The notes under the pieces were generated by a model. It saw only the letters and a list, made by a program, of their open reading frames with translations, was not told the DNA's origin and searched no databases. A DNA stretch of 64,000 nucleotides from Bog-159 sp963707465 (GTDB lineage Bacteria; Acidobacteriota; Terriglobia; Bryobacterales; Bryobacteraceae), in NCBI GenBank assembly GCA_963707465.1, contig CAVPQK010000015.1:1240001-1304000 (forward strand), in the 5' to 3' direction. Positions 31,340 to 41,252 of the stretch are shown piece by piece. The first letter of the stretch is position 1; each line of letters opens with the position of its first letter. The translations under genes were made by a program, and so were the position numbers.

Positions 31340-31672
31340 TCAGAGCGCCATCAAGCGCTGTAAGCCGCCGCGCACTTGCTGCTGGTCGGCGGCGCTCAAG
31401 CGCCCGGTGCGCCGTTGGACCAGGCGGTTGTCGATAGTGAAGAGCTTCATGCGCACGATGCATTGCTCCGGCAGACCCGCCTCGGCGTTTTGAATTGTGA
31501 AATCGCCGGGCCAACTGGATTGCTTCGCTTTGGTGATCTGGGCCATTAGGGAATGGCCAGAGGTCTCGTTGAATTCGCGCGAGCTGAGCACTAGGGCGGG
31601 CCGCCGTTTGCTGGCCGGAGAATCAGTAAAAGGAAACGGGACCACGACGACGTCCCACGGGTCACAGGTCAT
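31340..31672 (-). CDS. mazF: MazF/PemK-family toxin (mRNA interferase)
   Basis: 110 aa. DVVVVPFPFTDSPASKRRPALVLSS is the MazF start (Arg and the beta-hairpin), and GHSLMAQITKAKQ carries the conserved Ser/Thr. Cleaves mRNA at short sites when free of antitoxin. The start lies within the antitoxin gene (11-bp overlap), typical of coupled TA operons. Confidence 0.92.
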   Translation of the reverse strand: MTCDPWDVVVVPFPFTDSPASKRRPALVLSSREFNETSGHSLMAQITKAKQSSWPGDFTIQNAEAGLPEQCIVRMKLFTIDNRLVQRRTGRLSAADQQQVRGGLQRLMAL

Positions 31673-31895
31673 TGAAGGCTTCGGCGTCTTCCGGGGAGTT
31701 CCACTCGTCGGCTAACGTTGTGGAGAGCGCGCGATGCCAGCCGGCGTCAAACGGCTCCATCTTGCGGACCACCAACAATCCGTTCTCCTGGAATTCGTAC
31801 ACGAGCACGTCCCCCGCCCCCAGGCGCAGGCGCTCGCGAACTTCCTTGGGAATGGTGACCTGTCCCTTCGAGGTCACCTTACTGGCGGTCGGCAT
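31662..31895 (-). CDS. mazE: AbrB/MazE-type antitoxin
   Basis: 77 aa with SpoVT/AbrB fold: SKVTSKGQVTIPKEVRERLRLGAGDVLVYEF. The C-terminal half (EWNSPEDAEAFNDL) is the acidic toxin-binding tail. AAGGAGGTAATG precedes the ATG by a good distance. Binds its own promoter with MazF by family precedent. Confidence 0.93.
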   Translation of the reverse strand: MPTASKVTSKGQVTIPKEVRERLRLGAGDVLVYEFQENGLLVVRKMEPFDAGWHRALSTTLADEWNSPEDAEAFNDL

Positions 31896-31908
31896 TTCTT
31901 CATTACCT

Positions 31909-31955
31909 CCTTACTTTCCTATGGTAAGGATAGCAAGAGGGGCAGGGGAAGTCAA
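31909..31955 (-). promoter_or_regulatory. mazEF promoter and operator
   Basis: Minus strand: TTGACT (31950-31955), 17-bp spacer, TATCCT (31927-31932). A perfect inverted repeat CCTTAC-N9-GTAAGG (31909-31929) lies from the -10 into the leader and is a good candidate MazE operator. Confidence 0.7.
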
Positions 31956-31979
31956 TAGGTTCAACTCTTAAAAAATTAG

Positions 31980-32038
31980 TTGACAGATTCCGTGGTTCGT
32001 TGTAAAAATGAAATAGAGCAATTCTTAATTCGTTAAGA
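31980..32038 (+). promoter_or_regulatory. blaI promoter and candidate operator
   Basis: TTGACA (31980-31985), 17-bp spacer, TAAAAA (32003-32008). In the leader the perfect repeat TCTTAA-TTCG-TTAAGA (32023-32038) sits 9 bp before the ATG and may be the repressor site. It is back to back with the mazEF promoter, 25 bp between the two -35 boxes. Confidence 0.5.
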
Positions 32039-32047
32039 GAATCGCCA

Positions 32048-32446
32048 ATGGCACGGAAACAATCGCCCACACTCACCGAAGCCGAACTTCCCATCATGGA
32101 TATCCTTTGGCAAAAGGGATCCGCGGTGGTGACCGACGTCGTTGCCGGTCTGGACAACTCGGCCGTCGCTTATAACACGGTCCTGACCACGCTGCGCATC
32201 CTGGAACGAAAGGGTTATGTTCGGCATACCAAAGAAGGGCGCGCGTTCGTCTATCATCCTGTAGTGGAACGAGGCGAGGCCAGCCGCAAGGCGGTTCGCA
32301 ATCTGGTGAAACGGTTCTTCCAGGATTCTCCCGAACTTCTGATTCTGAATGTTTTGGAGGACGAAGGCCTGGAAGAGGGGGAACTGGCCAGACTGAAGCG
32401 GATGATCTCGGGCGAGAATCCAAATAATGGAGGGGATGCGCGGTGA
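32048..32446 (+). CDS. blaI: BlaI/MecI-family transcriptional repressor
   Basis: 132 aa. Winged helix LTEAELPIMDILWQKGSAVVTDVVAGL, then AYNTVLTTLRILERKGYVRHTKEGRAFVYHPVV, as in BlaI/MecI/CopY. C-terminal helices for dimerisation. Known to be cleaved on signal from a membrane peptidase (BlaR1). Its stop overlaps the next start as GTGA. Confidence 0.93.
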   Translation: MARKQSPTLTEAELPIMDILWQKGSAVVTDVVAGLDNSAVAYNTVLTTLRILERKGYVRHTKEGRAFVYHPVVERGEASRKAVRNLVKRFFQDSPELLILNVLEDEGLEEGELARLKRMISGENPNNGGDAR

Positions 32447-33633
32447 GCGGGCTTGAATTAGCAAATGCGACGGCGGCTGTGATGGTTTCGACCGCCCTCA
32501 ACAGCATCTGGCTGAGCTTGCTATCGGCCATTCTGGCCGCCGGCATAGCCCGTTTTCTGCCGCGCGCCAACGCTGCTACGCGTCACGCGATCTGGTTCAC
32601 GACCCTGCTGCTGGCCGTGGCGACCCCCGCGATGTTACTGATCCCCAAGCCGGTGGCGGCGGCCGGCGCCGGGGCACCGGTGCTGCCTTCCGCGGCGTGG
32701 ACGGTTCCTGTGACGGCGGAGTGGCCGCTCTACGCGGTGCTGGCCTGGCTGGCGATTAGCACGCTGCTGCTGGCGCGCGTCGTCTGGAGCTTGGGCCACA
32801 TCCAAGGCCTAAAGCGCCGCGCCACCCTGGTCGGCCGGCGCGGCGATATCCGGGTGCTCGCCTCGGCGGAAGCCCGGGTACCGATGGCTGCCGGTTTTGT
32901 GCGCCGCGCCATTATCTTCCCGCAATCCGTACTGGACGAGCTTACCACCCAAGAATTCGAACAGGTGCTCTGTCACGAAATGGCGCATCTGAGGCGTTGG
33001 GACGACTGGGCACAACTGGTGCAGGCGGTCGCGCAAGCCCTGTTCTTCTTCAACCCCGCCGTGTATTGGATCGGACGCCGCCTGAAGATTGAGCGCGAAA
33101 TGGCCTGCGATGATTGGGTGGTTTCGGCCACCGGCGAGGCGCGCCCCTACGCCGCCTGCCTGACGCATTTATATGAACTGACCCGCCGCGCACCTGCTCC
33201 CCAATTGGCGCCAGGCGCGACTACCAGGAAGCGGTGGCAGATCAGCACCCGCGTGGAAGCTCTGCTGCGGCCGGACCGCAACTCCACGGCGCGCTTCTCA
33301 CGCTCCGGATGGATGGCCGCTTGCGCCCTGGCGAGCGCCGCCCTGATGGTGGCCACCCGGATTACGCCGCCGGTGGGCGTGCAGGAGATTCCCGTGGCCA
33401 GCATGGCGCTGGCGCAACTTAAAGCCCCGGCGGCGCCGGCCATCGCGCGGGTCACAGGGGCGCCGCGCAGAGCGGTTCCGGCCCGCACGCGCCTCGCCGC
33501 CGGCCCGCGTCCCCTGACCGATGCCCCGGTTGTGCTGGTACGCGCCTGGCAGGTGCAGGTGTCGCCAACTTACTTCGTCATTGCGGTGGTCTACTTCGAA
33601 CCGCCGCCACCTCCAGCGATGCACGGTATTTAA
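32443..33633 (+). CDS. M56-family membrane metallopeptidase (BlaR1-like, no sensor domain)
   Basis: 396 aa, GTG start in GTGA overlap. Membrane helices at the N-terminus (to about 115), then the M56 site VLCHEMAHLRRWDDW (HExxH about 178-182) and CDDWVVSATGEARPYAACL. It lacks the penicillin-binding sensor domain of BlaR1, so the signal is unknown. The Pro/Ala-rich tail (TRLAAGPRPL and on) may lie outside. Works with the neighbouring BlaI by analogy. Confidence 0.88.
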   Translation: MSGLELANATAAVMVSTALNSIWLSLLSAILAAGIARFLPRANAATRHAIWFTTLLLAVATPAMLLIPKPVAAAGAGAPVLPSAAWTVPVTAEWPLYAVLAWLAISTLLLARVVWSLGHIQGLKRRATLVGRRGDIRVLASAEARVPMAAGFVRRAIIFPQSVLDELTTQEFEQVLCHEMAHLRRWDDWAQLVQAVAQALFFFNPAVYWIGRRLKIEREMACDDWVVSATGEARPYAACLTHLYELTRRAPAPQLAPGATTRKRWQISTRVEALLRPDRNSTARFSRSGWMAACALASAALMVATRITPPVGVQEIPVASMALAQLKAPAAPAIARVTGAPRRAVPARTRLAAGPRPLTDAPVVLVRAWQVQVSPTYFVIAVVYFEPPPPPAMHGI

Positions 33634-33665
33634 GCAACAGATTCTCTCAAACAAAGGACAAACGC

Positions 33666-35198
33666 ATGAAGCTCAATAGAAACAACGTCACCCTTGCGCT
33701 CCTACTCTTTTGCGCAGGGCTATTAGTCGCAAACCTGGTGGGCCACACTGGGATCGCCCGCGCGGCTGGGGCCACACCCTCCGCGCTGACCATTCCCAGC
33801 CCGGTCCAACTATCCAACTCGTTCACCAAGCTGGCCAAGGAATCCGAGCCATCGGTGGTGCAGATCGTCAGCACCATACAGGAAAAGCGCACCAACGCGC
33901 GCTGGTCCTTCAACGGGCAGCCTCAAAACGGCGAAAATCCATTTGGCGATATGAACCCGTTCGGCAACATGATGCCGAACATGCCGCAGCAGCAGCCACG
34001 GCGAGCCCAGGGCCTCGGCTCCGGCTTCGTCGTAGATCGCAACGGCTACATCCTGACCAACAACCACGTCGTCGAAAACGCCATTCGCATTGAAGTGACA
34101 TTACCCGGCGACCACACCAAGTACCCCGCCAAGCTGATCGGCACCGATCCCGAACTCGACCTCGCGGTGCTGAAGATCGACGCCGGCAGGCAACTCACGC
34201 CCCTCCGCATGGGTAACTCCGACGCCATCGAAGTGGGCGACTGGGCCGTCGCCATCGGCTCCCCGTTCGGACTCGACCAGACCATGACCGCCGGCATCAT
34301 CAGCGCCAAAGGCCGCGACCTGGGCGAGCGCGACCACCAACTGCAGCGCTTCCTCCAGACCGACGCGGCCATCAATCGCGGCAATAGCGGAGGCCCGCTG
34401 CTCAACATCAACGGCGAAGTGATCGGCATCAACACCATGATCGTGAGCGGCAGCGGCAACTTTGAAGGCATCGGCTTCGCGCTGCCCAGCAACCTGGCGG
34501 TCAACTCGTACAACCAGATCATCAAGACCGGCAAAGTCTCGCGTGGCGCAATCGGCATTCAGTTTGCTCGCGAAAACAATCCTTCGCTGCTAAAAGTGTA
34601 CGGGGCATCGAGCGGCGTATTCGTATCCCAAGTGACGCCCGGTGGACCAGCCGCCAAGGCCGGCGTGCAGGTGTCCGACGTCATCACCGCGGTCAACGGC
34701 CAAACCTTAAAGGATGGCGACCAGCTCGTAGAGACGATTTCGGCGGCGCAACCGGGTTCAACGGTCGAGCTTAAGCTTTTGCGGGACGGCAAGCCCGTGA
34801 ACGTATCCGTGAAGATTGGCGATCGCGCCGATATCGTGGCGGAGAACGGGGCCGGCAAAGAGTCTCCCGAAGGCGAGGAAGGCGAAGCCGGGGCCACGCA
34901 TGCGCGCCTGGGAGTGTCGCTCCAAAACCTGACGGACGCCGACCGCGAGCAGGCTGGCCTGAAGACTGGCAGCGTGGTGATCGCGAGCGTCGAGCCCGGC
35001 TCATTTGCCGAAGACATCGGCCTGCAGAAGGGTGATGTGTTGGAAGAGATCAACCGCCACCACGTAGCCACGGCAGCCGACGTGCGCAACATCATGCAAT
35101 CGGCCAAGCCAGGTGAAGCACTGGCCTTCAAGCTGATGCGGAATGATGGCGGGCGGTGGGATTCCCTGTTCGCCGCGGGCACGGTGCCCGCGAAGTAA
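33666..35198 (+). CDS. degP: HtrA/DegP-family periplasmic serine protease
   Basis: 510 aa. Membrane/signal segment (9-27), a Met/Pro/Gln-rich linker (about 90-115), the trypsin-like domain with catalytic His near 133 (NNHVV), Asp near 164 (DLAVL) and Ser near 241 (GNSGGPL), and two PDZ domains (about 300-390, 415-505). Degrades or refolds damaged envelope proteins. It starts 33 bp after the M56 gene on the same strand, so it may be part of a stress response governed by BlaI. Palindromic terminator-like repeat after the stop. Confidence 0.95.
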   Translation: MKLNRNNVTLALLLFCAGLLVANLVGHTGIARAAGATPSALTIPSPVQLSNSFTKLAKESEPSVVQIVSTIQEKRTNARWSFNGQPQNGENPFGDMNPFGNMMPNMPQQQPRRAQGLGSGFVVDRNGYILTNNHVVENAIRIEVTLPGDHTKYPAKLIGTDPELDLAVLKIDAGRQLTPLRMGNSDAIEVGDWAVAIGSPFGLDQTMTAGIISAKGRDLGERDHQLQRFLQTDAAINRGNSGGPLLNINGEVIGINTMIVSGSGNFEGIGFALPSNLAVNSYNQIIKTGKVSRGAIGIQFARENNPSLLKVYGASSGVFVSQVTPGGPAAKAGVQVSDVITAVNGQTLKDGDQLVETISAAQPGSTVELKLLRDGKPVNVSVKIGDRADIVAENGAGKESPEGEEGEAGATHARLGVSLQNLTDADREQAGLKTGSVVIASVEPGSFAEDIGLQKGDVLEEINRHHVATAADVRNIMQSAKPGEALAFKLMRNDGGRWDSLFAAGTVPAK

Positions 35199-35208
35199 AC
35201 TGCAGTCT

Positions 35209-35245
35209 GGCGGGGCAGGCGCGAGATATTTCGGGCCTGCCCCAC
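35209..35245. terminator. palindromic repeat copy 5, likely bidirectional terminator
   Basis: GGCGGGGCAGGC and GCCTGCCCCACC form a strong stem around a 14-nt loop. It lies between the convergent stops of htrA and queA. It is a copy of the modular repeat family; no T run follows, so termination is inferred from position. Confidence 0.55.
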
Positions 35246-35249
35246 CGTT

Positions 35250-36287
35250 TCAGACAAGTAACATGCAATCGCCGTAGGAGTAAAACCGGTAGCGCTGGGC
35301 GACCGCGTGGCGATAGGCGGCCAGCGCCAGATCCTTGCCCCCGAAAGCGCACACCAGCAGAAGCAAACTGGTGCGCGGCAGATGAAAATTGGTGAGCATC
35401 GCGCCGGTGGCGCGAAACTCAAAACCGGGATAGATGAACAGGCCGGTTTCTCCGCCCACCTCCCGCAGACCCCCTTCGCGCATGGCGCTTTCGATCGTGC
35501 GCACGCTGGTGGTGCCCACCGCCACCAGGCGCCGCGCCGCCGACATGCGCGCGGCATTCTCCTCCGTAATTCTGTAACGCTCGCTGTGCAGCCGGTGTCC
35601 CTCCAATGGCTCGGCCTCCGGGAAATGCAGCGGCTGGAAAGTGCCGAGGCCGACATGCAGCGTCACGAAGGCGACTTCCGCGCCGCGCGCGCGGCATGCG
35701 TCCAGCACCTGGGGCGTAAAATGCAGACCGGCGGTGGGCGCGGCCGCCGAACCCTTCTCGCGCGCGAACACGGTCTGATACCGCTCCCGATCGGCCGCCT
35801 CATCCCGCCGCTTGATGTAGGGCGGCAGCGGGACATGCCCGATTCTTTCGAACTCTTCGTAAATATCTTTCAGGTTGGCGTGCGTCTGGAAGCGCAGCGT
35901 CCTTTCACCGAACCCGCGCCGCGCGATCACCTCCGCTTCCAGGCCTTCCGCAAAGAGCACTTTCTCGCCCACCCGCATCTTCTTGCCCGGATGCACCAGC
36001 GCTTCCCAATCCCTGGCGGCGCTGTCGATGGGCCGCAGCAGCAAGACCTCGACTTCGCCCGTGAGGTGTTCGCGATGGCCGAACAGGCGCGCTGGAAATA
36101 CGCGCGAATCGTTCAGCACCAGGCAGTCGCCGGGGCCGAGGAAGCCGGGCAGGTCGCGAAACTGCCGGTCTTCCCAGGTTTGGCGCGCGCGATCGACCAC
36201 CAGCATGCGCGACGCGGCGCGGTCGGCGAGGGGCTCCTGCGCGATGAGCTCCTCGGGCAGCACAAAATCGAACTCGGCGAGATCCAT
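35250..36287 (-). CDS. queA: S-adenosylmethionine:tRNA ribosyltransferase-isomerase
   Basis: 345 aa, normal length. Adds the cyclopentene part of queuosine to tRNA. Seen: FDFVLPEELIAQEPL, CLVLNDSRVFPARLFG, AAPTAGLHFTPQVL, VTLHVGLGTFQPL and ATGAMLTNFHLPRTSLLLLVCAFGG, all QueA signatures. Start ATG at 36287. 15 bp after the radical SAM gene on the same strand, so they may be co-transcribed. Confidence 0.97.
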   Translation of the reverse strand: MDLAEFDFVLPEELIAQEPLADRAASRMLVVDRARQTWEDRQFRDLPGFLGPGDCLVLNDSRVFPARLFGHREHLTGEVEVLLLRPIDSAARDWEALVHPGKKMRVGEKVLFAEGLEAEVIARRGFGERTLRFQTHANLKDIYEEFERIGHVPLPPYIKRRDEAADRERYQTVFAREKGSAAAPTAGLHFTPQVLDACRARGAEVAFVTLHVGLGTFQPLHFPEAEPLEGHRLHSERYRITEENAARMSAARRLVAVGTTSVRTIESAMREGGLREVGGETGLFIYPGFEFRATGAMLTNFHLPRTSLLLLVCAFGGKDLALAAYRHAVAQRYRFYSYGDCMLLV

Positions 36288-36302
36288 CTATGGGGCCAGA
36301 CT

Positions 36303-37283
36303 TCACTGTAATTGAAACAGCGTGCCCTGCTCTTCGCCTTCCCACAGTTCGGGACGATACTCGATGGGCGCGGAAGCCAGGCCGTGCCGCTCACGAATGC
36401 GTGCCAGGCGTTCCCGCAACCGGGCCTTGTAATCGGGGCCCAGGTAGGCGCTCGCGCCATAAAGCTTCCGGTACGGGCCTGCCAGCTTGGGAAAGCGCTT
36501 CTCCAGGAACGGGAAGAAGATCTTCTGCGCGGAGGGCATCAGGAATAGCGGGCCGCCACCGAAATACTGCGCCCCCGCCCGGCGCGCGGCGGCGGCCAGG
36601 GCGTCGAGGCTTTCATCGGAGTCGGTGATCATGGGCAGAATGGGATTTGGAAAAACACCGGCGTTCACCCCGGCTTCGGCGAGCGCGTGCACGGCTGCCA
36701 GCCGCAGATCGGGCCGGGGCGCGCGAGGCTCCATCGGGCGCGCCAGGCGGCGGTCGAGCGTGGTGACTGTAATGTTGACGAACAGCACGTTGCCGCGCGC
36801 CACCTCGCGCAGCAGGTCCACGTCCCGCGCGACCAGGTCGGACTTGGTGGTGATGGACAAGTGGCGGCCTTTTTCTTCGGCGAAGACTTCCAGGATGGCG
36901 CGGGTGCGCCGGAAGCGCCGCTCGGCGGGCTGGTACGGATCGGTGGCGGTGCCGATGGTGATGCGGTCGGCGCGGTCGAGCTTGCGCAACTCGCGGCGCA
37001 GGATTTCCGGGGCAGCGGCTTTGGCGTAGATCTTAGACTCGAAGTCCCGGCCATCCTGCATCCCCATGAATTCGTGGGTGTAGCGCGCGAAGCAGTAGTG
37101 GCAGCCAAATTCACAGCCGCGGTAGGGGTTGATGGTCCACTGGAACGGCATGTTGGGCTTGGTGCGATTGAGGATGCTGCGCGCAGCGATCTCGAAGTAT
37201 TCGACCGGCGCGGCTGCGGGGCCCCTGGCTTCGAGGAGGCTGCTTTGGGCCGCCATTTTGGCTATGCCAATCAGCTCAGGCAT
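36303..37283 (-). CDS. radical SAM protein, spore photoproduct lyase-like/Rv2578c group
   Basis: 326 aa. NPYRGCEFGCHYCFARYTHEF holds CxxxCxxC (Cys57, 61, 64) for the 4Fe-4S cluster. KIYAKAAAPEILRRELRK, GTATDPYQPAERRFRRTRAILEV and SDLVARDVDLLREVA are typical of the SplB-like intein-free Rv2578c family. Substrate unknown in this family. Confidence 0.88.
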   Translation of the reverse strand: MPELIGIAKMAAQSSLLEARGPAAAPVEYFEIAARSILNRTKPNMPFQWTINPYRGCEFGCHYCFARYTHEFMGMQDGRDFESKIYAKAAAPEILRRELRKLDRADRITIGTATDPYQPAERRFRRTRAILEVFAEEKGRHLSITTKSDLVARDVDLLREVARGNVLFVNITVTTLDRRLARPMEPRAPRPDLRLAAVHALAEAGVNAGVFPNPILPMITDSDESLDALAAAARRAGAQYFGGGPLFLMPSAQKIFFPFLEKRFPKLAGPYRKLYGASAYLGPDYKARLRERLARIRERHGLASAPIEYRPELWEGEEQGTLFQLQ

Positions 37284-37329
37284 AGTTATAGTTTCGCTTT
37301 TTGTTCGCCTAAGCGCAAGGGGGAATACC

Positions 37330-37367
37330 GGCTGAAAGCCTGCTGCGGGCAGGATTGCCCGCCCTCC
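37330..37367. repeat. modular palindromic intergenic repeat, copy 6
   Basis: GGCTGAAAGCC followed by TGC and GCGGGCAGGATTGCCCGCCC. Sits between two genes on the minus strand and ends 10 bp before the stop of the large secreted protein. Confidence 0.75.
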
Positions 37368-37376
37368 AAGAGCTCG

Positions 37377-39791
37377 TCAGTACTTCACGCCGGTGGCCCG
37401 TCCCTTCGATTCGCCGCGCAGCCACACGAAAACCGCCGCGTGCGGCGCGGGCGCCGGCCACGGCAGTTCGATGTTCAGTTGCTGCTGCTGCGGCTGGCCG
37501 GCCGCCGCGTCGGGAATGGACGCAACCGGCAACCCGTGCTGCGCATCCCAGCCGGTTTGTTCGATGGTGTCCAGATCCTCGCCCTTGAGCGTGCCCGCAT
37601 ACATCCCGTCGCCGAGTTTCTGGTCGGTCAGCGCGAATTGCTCGATACGCGGCACGCGCAGAATGCGGCCCAGCGGGTACGTGTCGCTGGTTCCTTCCGG
37701 CGACGTCACACTGGCTTCCAGCCGGCATCCTGACCGGCCCACCGCGCCCGCGTCGAGTGACAGGAACAGCTCGCCGTCGCCGGCCATATCGAGGCGCGAT
37801 TCGCCATTCCGGTCGCCGGCCGCCAGATGCAGCTTTTGGCGCAGACGGCCCGCATCGCTGCAGGTCACATCCACCACCGGCGCATCGCCCGCGTGCGCCA
37901 CCTCCAAGGCAAAGCTGGCGGTTACGGCCGCGGGGATCTCGTCGTCGTTCAGAGCCACGGCAAAATTCCGCGGATAGGACTTGCGTACCGATGTGATGCG
38001 CGGCCGCGGCGCGCGAATCTCGACCGCATCCGACACGGTGAGCGGCGCTTCGATTCCCTGCACCTTCATACGCAAGCTGAACTGCTGGCCCTTAACCGTC
38101 TTGGAACCCAACTTGATGGTGGCTTCGCGCGTGTCTTCGGCGTGGGAAGGCGGCCCCAGTTCGATTTCGCCGGCGTCGGTCGAGAGCTTCTCGATCCGGC
38201 CCAGCCCGTTGCCGTGTAACAGCAGCTTTTGTGCGGTCTCACCCAGATTGGGCCGCAGCGGCAGGTCATCGAGGGTGGGATTCGGGGGCAGTATCGTGAC
38301 GGGAATCGGGTGGGAAACCTCGTCGGACTGCGCGAGGAGCAACTGGTAGGCGCCAGGCTTGAGGCCGTTGGTATTCAGTTCCGCGCCGGCGGACTCCTGG
38401 TCGCCTCCGCGCTTGCCATGCGGCAGGGTGAAAGATACCTTCAGCGGAGCGCTCTTGTGCGGACCCGCCTGTTCCAGTTCCGCCTTCTCAACGAACTCGA
38501 AATCGGCGCCTTCGAGCTTCAGCGGAACGGTGCCGCTGCCCTCCACCAGCCGGTCGCGCGAATCGGCAGCCAGCTTGGCCAGTTTCAGGTCGCCGTAGGG
38601 ATGCAGGTAGACATCGCCGGCCACCGGCAAGCTGTCCCAGTCCCAGGAAGCCTTCAGCCGATACTCGCCTGGCGCGGCTTTGGTCTTGCTCAGGTCGAGT
38701 TGAATCTCGCCGTCTTTCTCCACCGTGGCCGGCACCTGGAACGACGCGCTGCCTTTCGCGGACGTCAGTTGCCAGTCGCGCAGGCGCGCGATGGCTTTGG
38801 GGCCCTCGTCCGCATGCACGGATACCACGGACTTCGCGCCCACCGGGAGGTGCGCGGCGGTAGAGAGCGAGAGCTTCGGTTCCTTCAGGTCGGGCAGCCG
38901 ATGAGCCCAAAGGTAGGCGATGCGGGTATGCGCCTTGGCGGCCTGGCCCTTGGCGCACAGCGCGAGGCTGCCTGAGGCAGCGGTCTGGGCGATGATCGAT
39001 TGGAATTCGGTTTCCGGAAACAGCATGGTGTGCATGTTCTGAAATAGCGAGGCGCCGCCCGCCACCAAGCCCACTCCGTTGCCGAAGAACAGGCCCGCCA
39101 CGGCGGTGGCCAGTCCGGTGGATTGCTGCATCACCGTGGTGTTCGACGCGGTGAGCGGGTCCATCGCGCTCATGGACGGCAGCAACGCGTGCAGCAGAGT
39201 GGCGGCCTGCTGGCTGGTGGCGGTGTGGGTATCGACCTGGGGCATCGACACGCCGGATTTGGCCGAGAAGCCGGCCAGCGCCGCGGAAACCGGGGTTCCC
39301 TCGCTTTCCGAGGTCTGCAGTTCCTGGATCAGCGAACTCACCTGGGCGGTCTGGTCGGCGTAGTCCGCCAACTCCGAAAGCACCTCGTCGTTCTGTTGCA
39401 ACAAGGCCTTCACCTTGCGCATGCTGAGCCCTTGCGGACCGTAAACCAGGGCTACGACCGAAGCGTCGCGCGGAAGGATCCAGGTCGCCGGCTTGGCCGC
39501 GGGCGCGGGGTTTAAGGCCTCCAGCGAGGCTTGGGAATTGGTGGGCGGCGCCAGCAGCAGCGCGATTTCCGCCTTGTTCGCCTCGGCCGGAGGAATATGG
39601 ACGGGTTCATAGAACAGGTGCTGCCCTTTATGCAGCGCGTTCACCTGGCTGAGGGGCAGAATCGTGCCTCCCTTTGCCGGAGCCACGGTGAGCTTGAAAG
39701 TCCCGAGCGACTGGCTGCCTACGCACGCGCGCGGCGGAGCGGCGAGGCAGGGGAGAGCGATAACGAAGATAATTCCACTTAAGCGGCGCAT
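37377..39791 (-). CDS. large secreted protein with Ig-like/TIG-like segments
   Basis: 804 aa from the ATG at 39791, which begins a signal peptide (RRLSGIIFVIALPCLAAPP); the frame is open upstream but has no coding character. Residues 20-300 are Ala/Ser-rich with a hydrophobic Gly-rich segment (GLATAVAGLFFGNGVGLVAGGASLF). From about 300 to 800 come repeated beta-sandwich-like segments. No catalytic motif, no family name. Similar large secreted proteins are plentiful in Solibacter-like genomes. Confidence 0.65.
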   Translation of the reverse strand: MRRLSGIIFVIALPCLAAPPRACVGSQSLGTFKLTVAPAKGGTILPLSQVNALHKGQHLFYEPVHIPPAEANKAEIALLLAPPTNSQASLEALNPAPAAKPATWILPRDASVVALVYGPQGLSMRKVKALLQQNDEVLSELADYADQTAQVSSLIQELQTSESEGTPVSAALAGFSAKSGVSMPQVDTHTATSQQAATLLHALLPSMSAMDPLTASNTTVMQQSTGLATAVAGLFFGNGVGLVAGGASLFQNMHTMLFPETEFQSIIAQTAASGSLALCAKGQAAKAHTRIAYLWAHRLPDLKEPKLSLSTAAHLPVGAKSVVSVHADEGPKAIARLRDWQLTSAKGSASFQVPATVEKDGEIQLDLSKTKAAPGEYRLKASWDWDSLPVAGDVYLHPYGDLKLAKLAADSRDRLVEGSGTVPLKLEGADFEFVEKAELEQAGPHKSAPLKVSFTLPHGKRGGDQESAGAELNTNGLKPGAYQLLLAQSDEVSHPIPVTILPPNPTLDDLPLRPNLGETAQKLLLHGNGLGRIEKLSTDAGEIELGPPSHAEDTREATIKLGSKTVKGQQFSLRMKVQGIEAPLTVSDAVEIRAPRPRITSVRKSYPRNFAVALNDDEIPAAVTASFALEVAHAGDAPVVDVTCSDAGRLRQKLHLAAGDRNGESRLDMAGDGELFLSLDAGAVGRSGCRLEASVTSPEGTSDTYPLGRILRVPRIEQFALTDQKLGDGMYAGTLKGEDLDTIEQTGWDAQHGLPVASIPDAAAGQPQQQQLNIELPWPAPAPHAAVFVWLRGESKGRATGVKY

Positions 39792-39839
39792 CACATTTAT
39801 GATGACGCGCCGCTGGGGAGAAAAGACGCAATAACGAAG

Positions 39840-39859
39840 GGCCTGGGATATTCCAGGCC
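39840..39859. repeat. perfect inverted repeat between divergent genes
   Basis: GGCCTGG-GATATT-CCAGGCC. It is between the start codons of the large secreted protein and the DUF2088 gene. Operator or attenuator both possible; no T run follows on either strand. Confidence 0.5.
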
Positions 39860-39884
39860 GAAAAACCTTTGCTACTATTGATTT

Positions 39885-41192
<1,308 letters not shown>

Positions 41193-41252
41193 AAATACAC
41201 GCTCGCCGGTATAGTCCGCGGCGCGCGGGCGCTCTATCTTGGAATCAGTGGG

